NCBI GenBank assembly: GCA_029262235.1
Contig: JAJCZU010000001.1
Coordinates: 1 to 64,000, forward strand
From: Candidatus Eiseniibacteriota bacterium
Lineage (GTDB): Bacteria; Orphanbacterota; Orphanbacteria; Orphanbacterales; Orphanbacteraceae
Direction of reading: 5' to 3'
Length of the DNA: 64,000 bases
The notes under the pieces were generated by a model, which saw only the letters and a program-made list of their open reading frames with translations, was not told the origin of the DNA and did no database searches. Each line of letters starts with the position of its first letter. Position 1 is the stretch's first letter. Shown here in pieces: positions 46,065 to 55,141 of the stretch. The position numbers and the translations under genes are program-made.

Positions 46065-47609
46065 TTATCGAACGAGCACGATGCGGGCCGATGTCGCGTC
46101 CCGATCACTTGATTTGCGTGCGAAGTAAATACCGGCTGCCGCGCGCGCGCCTGCAGTTTCGCGACCGTCCCAGGCGACGGTTCGCATTCCCGGTGCCGTG
46201 CTCAGTTCGCGCACGAGCCGCCCGCGGATGTCGTAGATCGCAATCGCGTCGCCTGACACAAACGGCCGGGCACTGCGCAGTTCGGTTCCGTCACGCGTGA
46301 TGTTCGGCACCGCTGAGAGGCCCGCGAGCGTCGGCATGATCGCGCCGTCCGTATCGGCCCCTCCCGCAACGCCCGTCGTAATCGAGATCTCCTCCCACTC
46401 GCCGCTCCAGTCGATTTCGAAAACGGGTTCGGAATCGAGGATGATGTCCTGCGTGATGAGTTCGAACGCCAGTATGAATCCGGTAAGCGTGCTCTGGTTC
46501 TTGCTGAAGACCGGGGTAACGAACGGGTTCTGGATCTCGGCGGGCTGGTTCTCGCCGAGACTGATCGCCATCATCACGCGCGAGTCGCCGTTCTGCACGC
46601 CCAGGGGGTCGCGAGTCAGCACATGAATCGGAAGCGCGATACTCTTCAAGTCATGGACGGGATCGGGCGGGTACACGATCTCCACCGTCCGGCCCGGCAC
46701 GTCCGCGACGTCCACGAACATCTCGTAGTACCCGTACCACTCGTAATTGTAGCCGCCGTCGACATCCGTGTTCATCGTGATGGCGCAGGTCTCTCCGTTG
46801 CCGTAGGGCGCGTCGCTCCAGACACCGTGTATCGCCGGAATCGTCCCGCCGACCTGGATGTCCTGCCATCCGATGTTCGTCTGATAGACGGGATTTCCGA
46901 TTTCGTCGAGTGTCCGAAAGATGCAGGGCGACGAGGGGAGCGGATTCGTTTCGACGAGCGTCCAGTCACCGAGGAAGTTCGGCGTGACCGTGCCCTGCCC
47001 TTTCGTTCGAATGTCGTTGATCTCGAACAATGCCGAGCCCTGGCCCCCGAACTGTGTGTGGATCGAGATCGCGACGACCTGCGTCATGTCGATGAAGGTC
47101 CAGATCGCGAGGTCATACTTGTAGAGCCCGGGCGCCGGCATGGGCCGTGCCTGGCCGTGCAGACCGTTTACGTCTTCGAACGTGACGAAGAGCGCGCCTC
47201 CCGACGCCGGTGTCGCCGTAACGTCGAAGCAGATCGTGTCGACCGCGCCCCCTTCCGTGAGGTCCACCGGGAACCCCCAGCGCCATTCGACTTCGATGTT
47301 GCCGTTGCCCGTCTCGCTCGAATGCCTCATGCGCGTCCCCCCGCCCGTACCGAGCTGGGCGCTCAGGACGCCGGGGTTGACCGTGCTCGGCCTGTAATGG
47401 AATCGTCGGCTCGACGAAATGACGTGGCCCGATCCGGCGGGCCCGACGGGAACGATCGTGATTGTCGTGTCGCTCACCGACTCCCCGTAGGTGCCTACAT
47501 TGAAGTCGTCGATTACGACGAAAGCAGCGGCCGGGACCGGCGCGAGCAGCAGCCACAGGGTCGCGGCGGCCGGGCCGTATCTCAGAGTTGCGGTCCAGAG
47601 TGCGTGCAT
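46065..47609 (-). CDS. Secreted protein with FlgD/T9SS-like C-terminal domain (paralog B)
   Basis: Same conserved core as paralog A (FLGDWTLVETNPLPSSPCIFRTLDEIGNPVYQTNIGWQDIQVG) and same C-terminal domain. Confidence 0.8.
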   Translation of the reverse strand: MHALWTATLRYGPAAATLWLLLAPVPAAAFVVIDDFNVGTYGESVSDTTITIVPVGPAGSGHVISSSRRFHYRPSTVNPGVLSAQLGTGGGTRMRHSSETGNGNIEVEWRWGFPVDLTEGGAVDTICFDVTATPASGGALFVTFEDVNGLHGQARPMPAPGLYKYDLAIWTFIDMTQVVAISIHTQFGGQGSALFEINDIRTKGQGTVTPNFLGDWTLVETNPLPSSPCIFRTLDEIGNPVYQTNIGWQDIQVGGTIPAIHGVWSDAPYGNGETCAITMNTDVDGGYNYEWYGYYEMFVDVADVPGRTVEIVYPPDPVHDLKSIALPIHVLTRDPLGVQNGDSRVMMAISLGENQPAEIQNPFVTPVFSKNQSTLTGFILAFELITQDIILDSEPVFEIDWSGEWEEISITTGVAGGADTDGAIMPTLAGLSAVPNITRDGTELRSARPFVSGDAIAIYDIRGRLVRELSTAPGMRTVAWDGRETAGARAAAGIYFARKSSDRDATSARIVLVR

Positions 47610-47730
47610 CGATATCCTCCTGCGGAATGCGTATCAAAAGGGTCTCTCTGCCCTTACAGCCGCAGATCGGGCACGGAACCCGACAACGAATGGCGAGACG
47701 GGTGTATAATTCCCGCAGGAGGCTCGCTTT

Positions 47731-48288
47731 ATGACCGATCAGCCCGGTGTGACGGTATTGCTGAGACTGGCGACGGAAGGGGACAGGGAAGCGCTGGACC
47801 AGGTGTTTCCGGTCATCTACGACGAGTTACGCGCCCTCGCGCGTTCGAAGCGGTCCGTTTCGGGGGCCGGGGAGACGCTGCGAACCACCGCCCTCGTCAA
47901 CGAGGCGTATCTGCGCCTCGTCGGCAAAGACGCCCTCGATATCCAGAGCCGCAGGCACTTCTTTTTCCTCGTTTCACGGGCGATGCACGATCTGGTCGTA
48001 GAGGAGGCGCGGAAGCAGGGCTCACTGAAAAAGGGGGGCAATCTGCAGAGGGTGGAACTTCCCGATCTCGAGCAGGTGCTCGATCAGTCCCCTGAGGAGA
48101 TTCTGGCGCTCGAACGCGCTCTCGACAAGCTGAAGGGCGAGGACTCGGACGATCACGATGTCGTGATGCTCCGCTTCTTCTCCGGGCTCACGATGCAGGA
48201 GATCGCCGATACGCTGCAGGTTTCGACCCGCACCGTCGAAAGGCGGTGGCGATTTTCCAAGGCCTGGCTCGCACGCGAACTCGCCTGA
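47731..48288 (+). CDS. ECF-type RNA polymerase sigma factor
   Basis: FPVIYDELRALARSKRS...TTALVNEAYLRLVG...RRHFFFLVSRAMHDLVVEEARK...LTMQEIADTLQVSTRTVERRWRFSKAWLARELA. Confidence 0.93.
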   Translation: MTDQPGVTVLLRLATEGDREALDQVFPVIYDELRALARSKRSVSGAGETLRTTALVNEAYLRLVGKDALDIQSRRHFFFLVSRAMHDLVVEEARKQGSLKKGGNLQRVELPDLEQVLDQSPEEILALERALDKLKGEDSDDHDVVMLRFFSGLTMQEIADTLQVSTRTVERRWRFSKAWLARELA

Positions 48289-48295
48289 ACTCGAG

Positions 48296-48757
48296 TCACG
48301 GGCCGCGGCGTACCATGAGCGTGGCGCCTTCCCCGCAGAGCGATCGAAACTCCGTGGACTCGCGCACACCGGGCGGCGCTTCGGCCCGCGGAATCGTTTG
48401 AAACCCGAAACGTTCAAACCACACAGGCACTGTCTCGGTAAGCAGATAGATCGTTTGCACGTTCCCGGCTTCAGCAGACGCGATCCGTTCGCGCACGAGT
48501 CGTTCGCCGATCCCGCGTCCCCGTTCGTCCTCACTGACGGCAACGGAACGAAGGAGCCTCGCGTCTCCGGCGTTTTCGAGCGCGGCGCAGCCGGCAACGG
48601 TGTTGCCGCGCACGGCTAAAACGAACGCCGGCTCCGTATCGTCGCCCAGGTTCGGGGCTTCGGCGAGATCCGAGATCGGAAGCGTCGATCCGGCAAGCAA
48701 TCGCAGGATCTCGACTCTGTCGCCACGCTCTTCTTCGCGTATGATTACATCCTGCAT
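48296..48757 (-). CDS. GNAT N-acetyltransferase, ArsN2-like
   Basis: LLRSVAVSEDERGRGIGERLVRERIASAEAGNVQTIYLLTETVPVWFERFGFQTIPR. Confidence 0.85.
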   Translation of the reverse strand: MQDVIIREEERGDRVEILRLLAGSTLPISDLAEAPNLGDDTEPAFVLAVRGNTVAGCAALENAGDARLLRSVAVSEDERGRGIGERLVRERIASAEAGNVQTIYLLTETVPVWFERFGFQTIPRAEAPPGVRESTEFRSLCGEGATLMVRRGP

Positions 48758-48890
48758 CAGGATCTTTCCCTTTCGATCACTGCCCTTTGTCTCTTATTAT
48801 AATTGATCGAAACCGGAACGCGCTCACGTTCGTAAGAGATCAACATACACGGACCCTCATTCGAGCTTACTTTCCCGACCGGAGGCAATC

Positions 48891-49757
48891 TTGCTCAGCA
48901 TTCAGAATCTATCGAAGACGTACCCGAACGGCGTGCAGGCCCTCAAAAACGTGACTCTCGAAATTCCACGTGGAATGTTCGGGCTTCTCGGGCCGAACGG
49001 CGCCGGCAAGTCGACGCTCATGCGCACCATCGCGACTCTGCAGGCGGCGGACAGCGGAACGATCATGCTCGACGACCTCGACGTTCTGAAGCGGCGCGAG
49101 GAAGTGCGCAAAGTGCTGGGCTACCTGCCGCAGGAGTTCGGCGTCTACCCGCGCATCTCCGCGCTCAGCATGCTCGACCATTTCGCGCTCCTGAAGGGCG
49201 TCACGAACAAGGGCGAGCGAAAGCGTGTGGTCGAAGGCCTGCTGCGCCAGACGAATCTCTGGGAAGTGCGCAAGCGTCGCCTCGACACATACTCGGGCGG
49301 GATGAAGCAGCGGTTCGGTATCGCGCAGGCCCTGCTCGGCGATCCGCGCCTGATCATCGTCGACGAACCGACCGCGGGCCTCGACCCGGAGGAGCGCAAC
49401 CGCTTTCACAACCTGCTTGCCGAGATCGGCGAGAACGTCGTCGTGCTTCTTTCCACGCACATCGTGGAAGACGTGCGCGATCTGTGCAGTCAGATGGCGA
49501 TCATTTCGGAAGGCGAAGTGCTGCTCTCGGGGAAACCGGAGGAGATCATTCGCGGTATCGACGGGAAGATCTGGGTGAAGGAGATCGAAAAGGCCGAGCT
49601 CGAGTCGTACAAGAGCGAGCACACCGTGATCTCTACGCGGCTCTACGGCGGAAAAACGCTGATTCACGTGCACGGCGATACGGCGCCTCCCGGATTCTCG
49701 CCCGTCACGCCAGACCTCAAAGACGTCTACTTCTCGGCGCTCAAGAGGGTCGCGTAA
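48891..49757 (+). CDS. ABC-2 type transporter ATP-binding protein
   Basis: GLLGPNGAGKSTLMRTIATL, YSGGMKQRFGIAQALLGDPRLIIVDEPTAGLDPEERNRF; TTG start. Confidence 0.92.
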   Translation: MLSIQNLSKTYPNGVQALKNVTLEIPRGMFGLLGPNGAGKSTLMRTIATLQAADSGTIMLDDLDVLKRREEVRKVLGYLPQEFGVYPRISALSMLDHFALLKGVTNKGERKRVVEGLLRQTNLWEVRKRRLDTYSGGMKQRFGIAQALLGDPRLIIVDEPTAGLDPEERNRFHNLLAEIGENVVVLLSTHIVEDVRDLCSQMAIISEGEVLLSGKPEEIIRGIDGKIWVKEIEKAELESYKSEHTVISTRLYGGKTLIHVHGDTAPPGFSPVTPDLKDVYFSALKRVA

Positions 49758-52700
49758 TGTGGCTTCGCATTGCCCGCTTCGAGCTTTTCTATCAGTTCAA
49801 GCAGCCGCTCATCTACATCATGTGGCTGCTCTTCTTCCTGCTCACGTTCGGTGCGGTATCATCTGACTCCGTGCAGGTCGGCGGCGCCATAGGGAACGTG
49901 AACCGGAACGCGCCGTTCGTGATCGTGCAGCTCATGTCCGTGATGTCGATCATCGGCATCTTTGCGATCACGGCGTTCGTGGCCGGCGCCGCGCTTCGTG
50001 ATTTCGACAAGAAGACAGCCGAACTCTACTTTTCGAAACCGATTCGCAAGCTCGACTACATCTTCGGACGCTTTATCGGCTCGACTTTCCTGTCGATCCT
50101 CGCGGTTTCGGGATCCGCATTCGGCATCTTCTTCGGCAGCATGATGCCCTGGGTGGACCCGGAGCGGATCGGGCCGTTCATGATCGACCCGTATCTGTTC
50201 AGCATGGGCGTGATGGTCATTCCGAACGTGATTCTGATCAGCGCGATCTTCTTCGTTGTCGCGTCGGCGACGCGCAGCATGCTGTTCACGTATCTCGGAG
50301 TCGTCGTATTCTTTGTCGCCTATTCGATTTCCGGCCAGTTCCGGCGCAATCTCGACAGCGAGTATCTTGCGAGTCTGCTCGATCCCTTCGGGATGTCCGC
50401 GTTTCAAAACGCCACGAAGTACTGGACGATCTCCGAGAAGATCACGATCGTGCCGCCGTTCGAAGGGGCGCTGCTTCAGAATCGCATGATCTGGGTCGGG
50501 GTGGCGGCGCTTGTTTTCCTGCTCGGATACGTCACGTTCAGCTACACGAAACGAGCGAGCAAAAAGAAGAAGATACTGCTGGACGGTTCGATCGGGGAAG
50601 CGGCCGCGGCAGCGGTCGGGCAGGCCCCGCCGCGCGCGCAGGTGAACTTCCGTTCCGGCACGGCGCTCTCCCAGTACGCGGGCCAGGCAAAGGTCGAGAT
50701 CTTCTCGATTCTGAAGTCCGTGCCGTTTCTCGTCATGCTGCTGTTCGGAATCGCCAATGTGATCGGAGGCGCAAGCCAGACGCATCAGTTCTTCGGCACT
50801 TCGCTTCTGCCCGCCACTTATCTGATGGTGCAGACGATCGAAGGCTCGTATGTATTTCTGCTCATTATCATCATGACATTTTACGCGGGGGAACTCGTCT
50901 GGCGCGAACGCGCTCTCAAGATGGACGGCATGTACGACGCGCTCCCGTTTCCGGACTGGGTTCCGTTCGCGGCCAAGCTCACCGCGCTCTTTCTCGTATC
51001 GATCTGCTTCCTCGCGATCGGCGTGCTCACCACGATGGGCTATCAGGCGTTCAGGGGCTACACTCAGTTCGAAATGATGGTCTATCTGAAGGGCATGTTC
51101 ATGCTCTGCTATCCGTTCTTTCTCGCCTGCGTCCTTGCGATCGTGGTGCAGGTGCTCTCGAAGAACAAATTTCTCGGCTATCTCGTCATGATCCTCTATC
51201 TGATCAGCGACGTGATCTTTCTGGCCTTTCATATGGAGCACAACCTCTACATCTTCGGCGGGAGTCCGAGCGCGACCTGGTCCGACATGAACGGATTCGG
51301 TCACTTCGTGGAACCGAAAGCGTGGTTCTTCGCGTACTGGACGCTCGTTACGGTGGTGCTCGTGACGATTGCGATCGTGTACTGGCGGCGGGGTACGGAA
51401 GAGCCGTTCCGCAAGCGCACGATCGAAGCGAAGCGCCGCTGGCGCGGGCTGGTCAAGTTCGCGACACTGGGCAGTATTGCGGGTGCCGCCGCGCTCGGGG
51501 CCTTCATCTTCTACAACACGAACGTGCTGAACGAGTACATGACGGGCGACGAGGGCAAAGATCGATCGGCCGACTACGAGAAGCAGTATCGCCAGTATCT
51601 CGGCGAACCGCAGCCGCGAGTGACGGCGGTGTCGATCGACGCCGACCTCTATCCTTCGGAGCGGCGTCTCGACATGAAAGCCCGCTACACGTACGTCAAC
51701 AAAACGGACGCTCCGATCGCGCGCCTCTACATGAATCAGCCGCCGCGCAGCGAGATTCGATCAATGGACATCGGCGGACATTCGGTTCACATGGCAGACT
51801 CGACGCTCGGCTTCTACGTCCTCGACCTCGACCGGCCGATGGCGCCGGGTGAGGAGCGCCCGTTCGTGTTCGAAGTCGCCGTGACGAACGACGGCTTTCG
51901 GAACGGAGCCACGGATTATGCGCTCGTCGGGAACGGATCGTTCTGGAACAGCCGGCATTACCTGCCCGTCTTCGGATACGATCCTGCGCACGAACTGCTG
52001 GACCGGAACGACCGTCGCAAGCGGGAACTGCCGCCGCCGCATCGTATGAACAAGATCGACGACGAGGCGGCGCGTATGGACAACTACATTTCGATCGACG
52101 GGGACTGGATCGAATTCGAGGCGACCGTCAGCACCGACCCGGACCAGATCGCGATCGCGCCCGGCTATCTGCAGCGTGAATGGGAGGCGGACGGACGGCG
52201 TTACTTCCACTACGAGATGGACGCCCCGATTCTGAACTTCTACGCGTTTCTCTCCGGGCGGTACGAGGTCTATCGCGACAAGTGGCAGGATGTCGACATC
52301 GAGATCTACCATCATCCGGCGCACGACTCGAACATCCCGCGGATGGCCGACGCGATGAAGAAGTCGCTCGACTACTTTACGGCGAACTTCAGTCCTTATC
52401 AGCATCGCCAGGCGCGCATCATCGAGTTTCCGCGCTACGACATTTTCGCGCAGTCGTTTCCGAACACGATTCCGTTCTCGGAGGGTTTCGGCTTCATCAT
52501 GAATCACGAGAAGGAGGAGGACATCGACTTCGTCTTCTACGTGACCGCGCATGAAATCGCGCACCAGTGGTGGGCGCATCAGGTGATGGGCGGCAACATG
52601 CAGGGGTCGACGATGCTCGTCGAGACGATGGCGCAGTATTCCGCGCTCATGGTCATGGAGAAGGAGTTCGGCAAGGAGAACATGCGCAAGTTTCTGAAGT

Positions 52701-53314
52701 ACGAGCTCGACCGCTATCTGAGCGCGCGCGGAGGCGAGCTGATCGAAGAGATGCCGCTGCTTCTCGTCGAGAACCAGCAGTACATTCACTATCGCAAGGG
52801 AAGCGTGGTCATGTACGCGCTGCAGGACTATATCGGCGAAGAGAATCTGAACGCCGCGATCGCGGATTACATCGCGGAAGTCGGCTTTCAGGAGCCGCCC
52901 TACACGACATCGCTCGAGTTCTACGAGCACGTGAAGGCGGCGACGCCGGACTCACTGCAGAGCGTGCTTGTGGATCTCTTCGAGACGATCACTCTGTTCG
53001 AGAATCGCGTCACGGACGTCGCGGCCGAGGAAGACGGCAACGGCGGCTACACCGTGCATCTTTCGATCGCGGCGGCCAAGTACAGGAGCGACGGGCAGGG
53101 AGTGGAGACCGAGATCCCGATTGCGGACTGGGTCGACATCGGCGTGTTCGGTGAAGACGATGCCGTGCTCTATCTGGCGAAGCACAAGATCGACGCGGGG
53201 GAAATGACGATCGATATTGCGGTCGAAGCGGAACCGGTCGAAGCGGGAGTGGATCCGTTTCACAAGCTCATCGACCGGAACTCGAGCGACAACCGTAAAA
53301 AGATTCAGCTCTAG
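49757..53314 (+). CDS. ABC-2 permease fused to C-terminal M1-family metallopeptidase domain
   Basis: N-terminal ABC-2-like TM regions; C-terminal HEIAHQWWAHQVMGGNMQGSTMLVETMAQYSALMV (HExxH...E). TAATG junction with upstream ATPase. Confidence 0.92.
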   Translation: MWLRIARFELFYQFKQPLIYIMWLLFFLLTFGAVSSDSVQVGGAIGNVNRNAPFVIVQLMSVMSIIGIFAITAFVAGAALRDFDKKTAELYFSKPIRKLDYIFGRFIGSTFLSILAVSGSAFGIFFGSMMPWVDPERIGPFMIDPYLFSMGVMVIPNVILISAIFFVVASATRSMLFTYLGVVVFFVAYSISGQFRRNLDSEYLASLLDPFGMSAFQNATKYWTISEKITIVPPFEGALLQNRMIWVGVAALVFLLGYVTFSYTKRASKKKKILLDGSIGEAAAAAVGQAPPRAQVNFRSGTALSQYAGQAKVEIFSILKSVPFLVMLLFGIANVIGGASQTHQFFGTSLLPATYLMVQTIEGSYVFLLIIIMTFYAGELVWRERALKMDGMYDALPFPDWVPFAAKLTALFLVSICFLAIGVLTTMGYQAFRGYTQFEMMVYLKGMFMLCYPFFLACVLAIVVQVLSKNKFLGYLVMILYLISDVIFLAFHMEHNLYIFGGSPSATWSDMNGFGHFVEPKAWFFAYWTLVTVVLVTIAIVYWRRGTEEPFRKRTIEAKRRWRGLVKFATLGSIAGAAALGAFIFYNTNVLNEYMTGDEGKDRSADYEKQYRQYLGEPQPRVTAVSIDADLYPSERRLDMKARYTYVNKTDAPIARLYMNQPPRSEIRSMDIGGHSVHMADSTLGFYVLDLDRPMAPGEERPFVFEVAVTNDGFRNGATDYALVGNGSFWNSRHYLPVFGYDPAHELLDRNDRRKRELPPPHRMNKIDDEAARMDNYISIDGDWIEFEATVSTDPDQIAIAPGYLQREWEADGRRYFHYEMDAPILNFYAFLSGRYEVYRDKWQDVDIEIYHHPAHDSNIPRMADAMKKSLDYFTANFSPYQHRQARIIEFPRYDIFAQSFPNTIPFSEGFGFIMNHEKEEDIDFVFYVTAHEIAHQWWAHQVMGGNMQGSTMLVETMAQYSALMVMEKEFGKENMRKFLKYELDRYLSARGGELIEEMPLLLVENQQYIHYRKGSVVMYALQDYIGEENLNAAIADYIAEVGFQEPPYTTSLEFYEHVKAATPDSLQSVLVDLFETITLFENRVTDVAAEEDGNGGYTVHLSIAAAKYRSDGQGVETEIPIADWVDIGVFGEDDAVLYLAKHKIDAGEMTIDIAVEAEPVEAGVDPFHKLIDRNSSDNRKKIQL

Positions 53315-53358
53315 CTGCTTCGTGCGGGCGGCAGCGCGAAGGCTGCTCCGCGTGCCGG

Positions 53359-53979
53359 CTACTTCGCGCGCTCGGCCTTGTTTCGATAGAGCTTCTTGTC
53401 CGGCACGGCGACCATGTCTTCGACGCTCATTTTGCCGCCGAGAAACTCGTTGATCTTCTCGGCCTGCTCGCGCGGCTTGTCGATCATGTCGCGAAAGCCG
53501 ATGTCGATCGAAGTGAAGTTCTCGCGCATGCGCATCATGCTCTCGACCTGGCCGATGTGCGCCGTATAGAGCTCTTTCATGCGCGCGTCTTCGGTTTCGT
53601 TGTCGGCGCCCCGATGGTCGAGCATCTTGTTCTGCGACGCGAGCACCTCGTCGAGGTGGCGGCGCATGAAAATCACGCGGTATTCGTTCTCGTCCGGCAG
53701 GTCTTTCAGCAGAAACGATATGACCTTGATCACGCGGCCGCGCGCTTCCTTCACCCACGACTTGTCATCCATCTCATGCAGGTGCTTCACGCGCTCGTCT
53801 TCGTAATATCCTTTGGGATTGTCGACGTCGGCCGTGCGGATGCCGTCCTGAATCGTATTGTAGCCGCCGGCTTCGAGCATTTTCATCGCCATCGACGTGC
53901 CGGACCGCGGGAGACCGGAAACGACGACGATCGGTTCCCCGTACTTCAGCTTGCGAAAGAAATTCTTGAAAGGGGACAT
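53359..53979 (-). CDS. Sulfotransferase-family protein
   Basis: EPIVVVSGLPRSGTSMAMKML (PAPS 5'-loop-like), YRVIFMRRHLDEVLASQNKML. Confidence 0.8.
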   Translation of the reverse strand: MSPFKNFFRKLKYGEPIVVVSGLPRSGTSMAMKMLEAGGYNTIQDGIRTADVDNPKGYYEDERVKHLHEMDDKSWVKEARGRVIKVISFLLKDLPDENEYRVIFMRRHLDEVLASQNKMLDHRGADNETEDARMKELYTAHIGQVESMMRMRENFTSIDIGFRDMIDKPREQAEKINEFLGGKMSVEDMVAVPDKKLYRNKAERAK

Positions 53980-54127
53980 CGTTCCTCCTCGAATATGCGC
54001 GCGGCCGAACCGGCCGGGATCAGCTGTTTCTCCGTGTACGGCAGGCGCCCCGAACGGGCAGGCGCCGCCACCGTTGCAGGAACAGAGTATACCGGATTCG
54101 AGCGTTTTCGGAAGGGAATCGCCTGCG

Positions 54128-55141
54128 CTAGCGCAGGACTTCGGGATTCAGAACGCGAAACTCGACGCGGCGGTTGAGTGCGTGCGCCGTGGACGATTCT
54201 CCCGGCACGAGCAGGCGTGTTTCGCCGTACCCCGCGCTTTCGAGGCGCGCGCCGTCGATCCCGAGAACGTCGATGAACTGGCGTCGCACGGATTCCGCGC
54301 GTTGCCGGCTCAGCTTCTCGTTGTAGGCGGCGGATCCGCGGGAGTCGGTATGCCCTTCGAAGCGCATGCGCACTTCGGGAAATTCACGGAGAAAGTCCGC
54401 GACCGCTTCGAGAATCGGATAGGAGTAAGGGAGTACCTGCGCCTGGTTGAACTCGAACAGGACCTGGTTCGAGCGAAGGAATCCGCTGAACATGAGGTCG
54501 CGCCGGATGGCGCCCGGATCGACGATCGCCACAGCGCCCTGCTCATCCGCCGGAGGCGGTGCGGGCGCATCGCGAAATACGGTTTTCACGCTCTCACGGT
54601 CGACGTACACGGTTTCCACGCGCGCCGGGACCGGCGCTGCGATCGCACCCGTGCCCGGAAGCACGATCGTAGTCGTACTCTCGGGGCGGCGTCTTGGCGG
54701 GCTCGTCGTGTCCCGTTTCGCCACGGCGGGCTCTCCTGCCGTCAGTTCGCGGTAGCGCCGGATCTCGTCGCGTACGAGCAGCTTCAGCAGTTCGGCCGAA
54801 TTCTGATCCAGTCGCACTCGCTCGGCCTGGGTCACGGCAAGCGTGTCCGTTCCGCCGTGCTGCCGCTTGATCACCACGCCGCCGGGCGGACCATAGCGGA
54901 AATAGACGAGGCCGAGGTCGGGAACGTGAACGGATGTCCACTCCTCGCCCGTGGCGTTCGTCATCCCCGTGTCGGGCGTGGCCGCGGCCGAAGTATCGAC
55001 CGTGACCACGTCGCCGTCAGCGTGAGAAAACGGAGCGGACGCCATCAGAAGGAGAAGCGCCGCTCCGCGAACGAAGGAGGCGACCCGGGCTTTCACCCGG
55101 ATCGCGACTCCTCGTTTGAGACTGGATACGCGCGTTGTCAT
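54128..55141 (-). CDS. OmpA-family C-terminal domain protein
   Basis: LFEFNQAQVLPYSYPILEAVADFLREFPEVRMRFEGHTDSRGSAAYNEKLSRQRAESVRRQFIDVLGI...GYGETRLL; signal peptide. Confidence 0.9.
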   Translation of the reverse strand: MTTRVSSLKRGVAIRVKARVASFVRGAALLLLMASAPFSHADGDVVTVDTSAAATPDTGMTNATGEEWTSVHVPDLGLVYFRYGPPGGVVIKRQHGGTDTLAVTQAERVRLDQNSAELLKLLVRDEIRRYRELTAGEPAVAKRDTTSPPRRRPESTTTIVLPGTGAIAAPVPARVETVYVDRESVKTVFRDAPAPPPADEQGAVAIVDPGAIRRDLMFSGFLRSNQVLFEFNQAQVLPYSYPILEAVADFLREFPEVRMRFEGHTDSRGSAAYNEKLSRQRAESVRRQFIDVLGIDGARLESAGYGETRLLVPGESSTAHALNRRVEFRVLNPEVLR

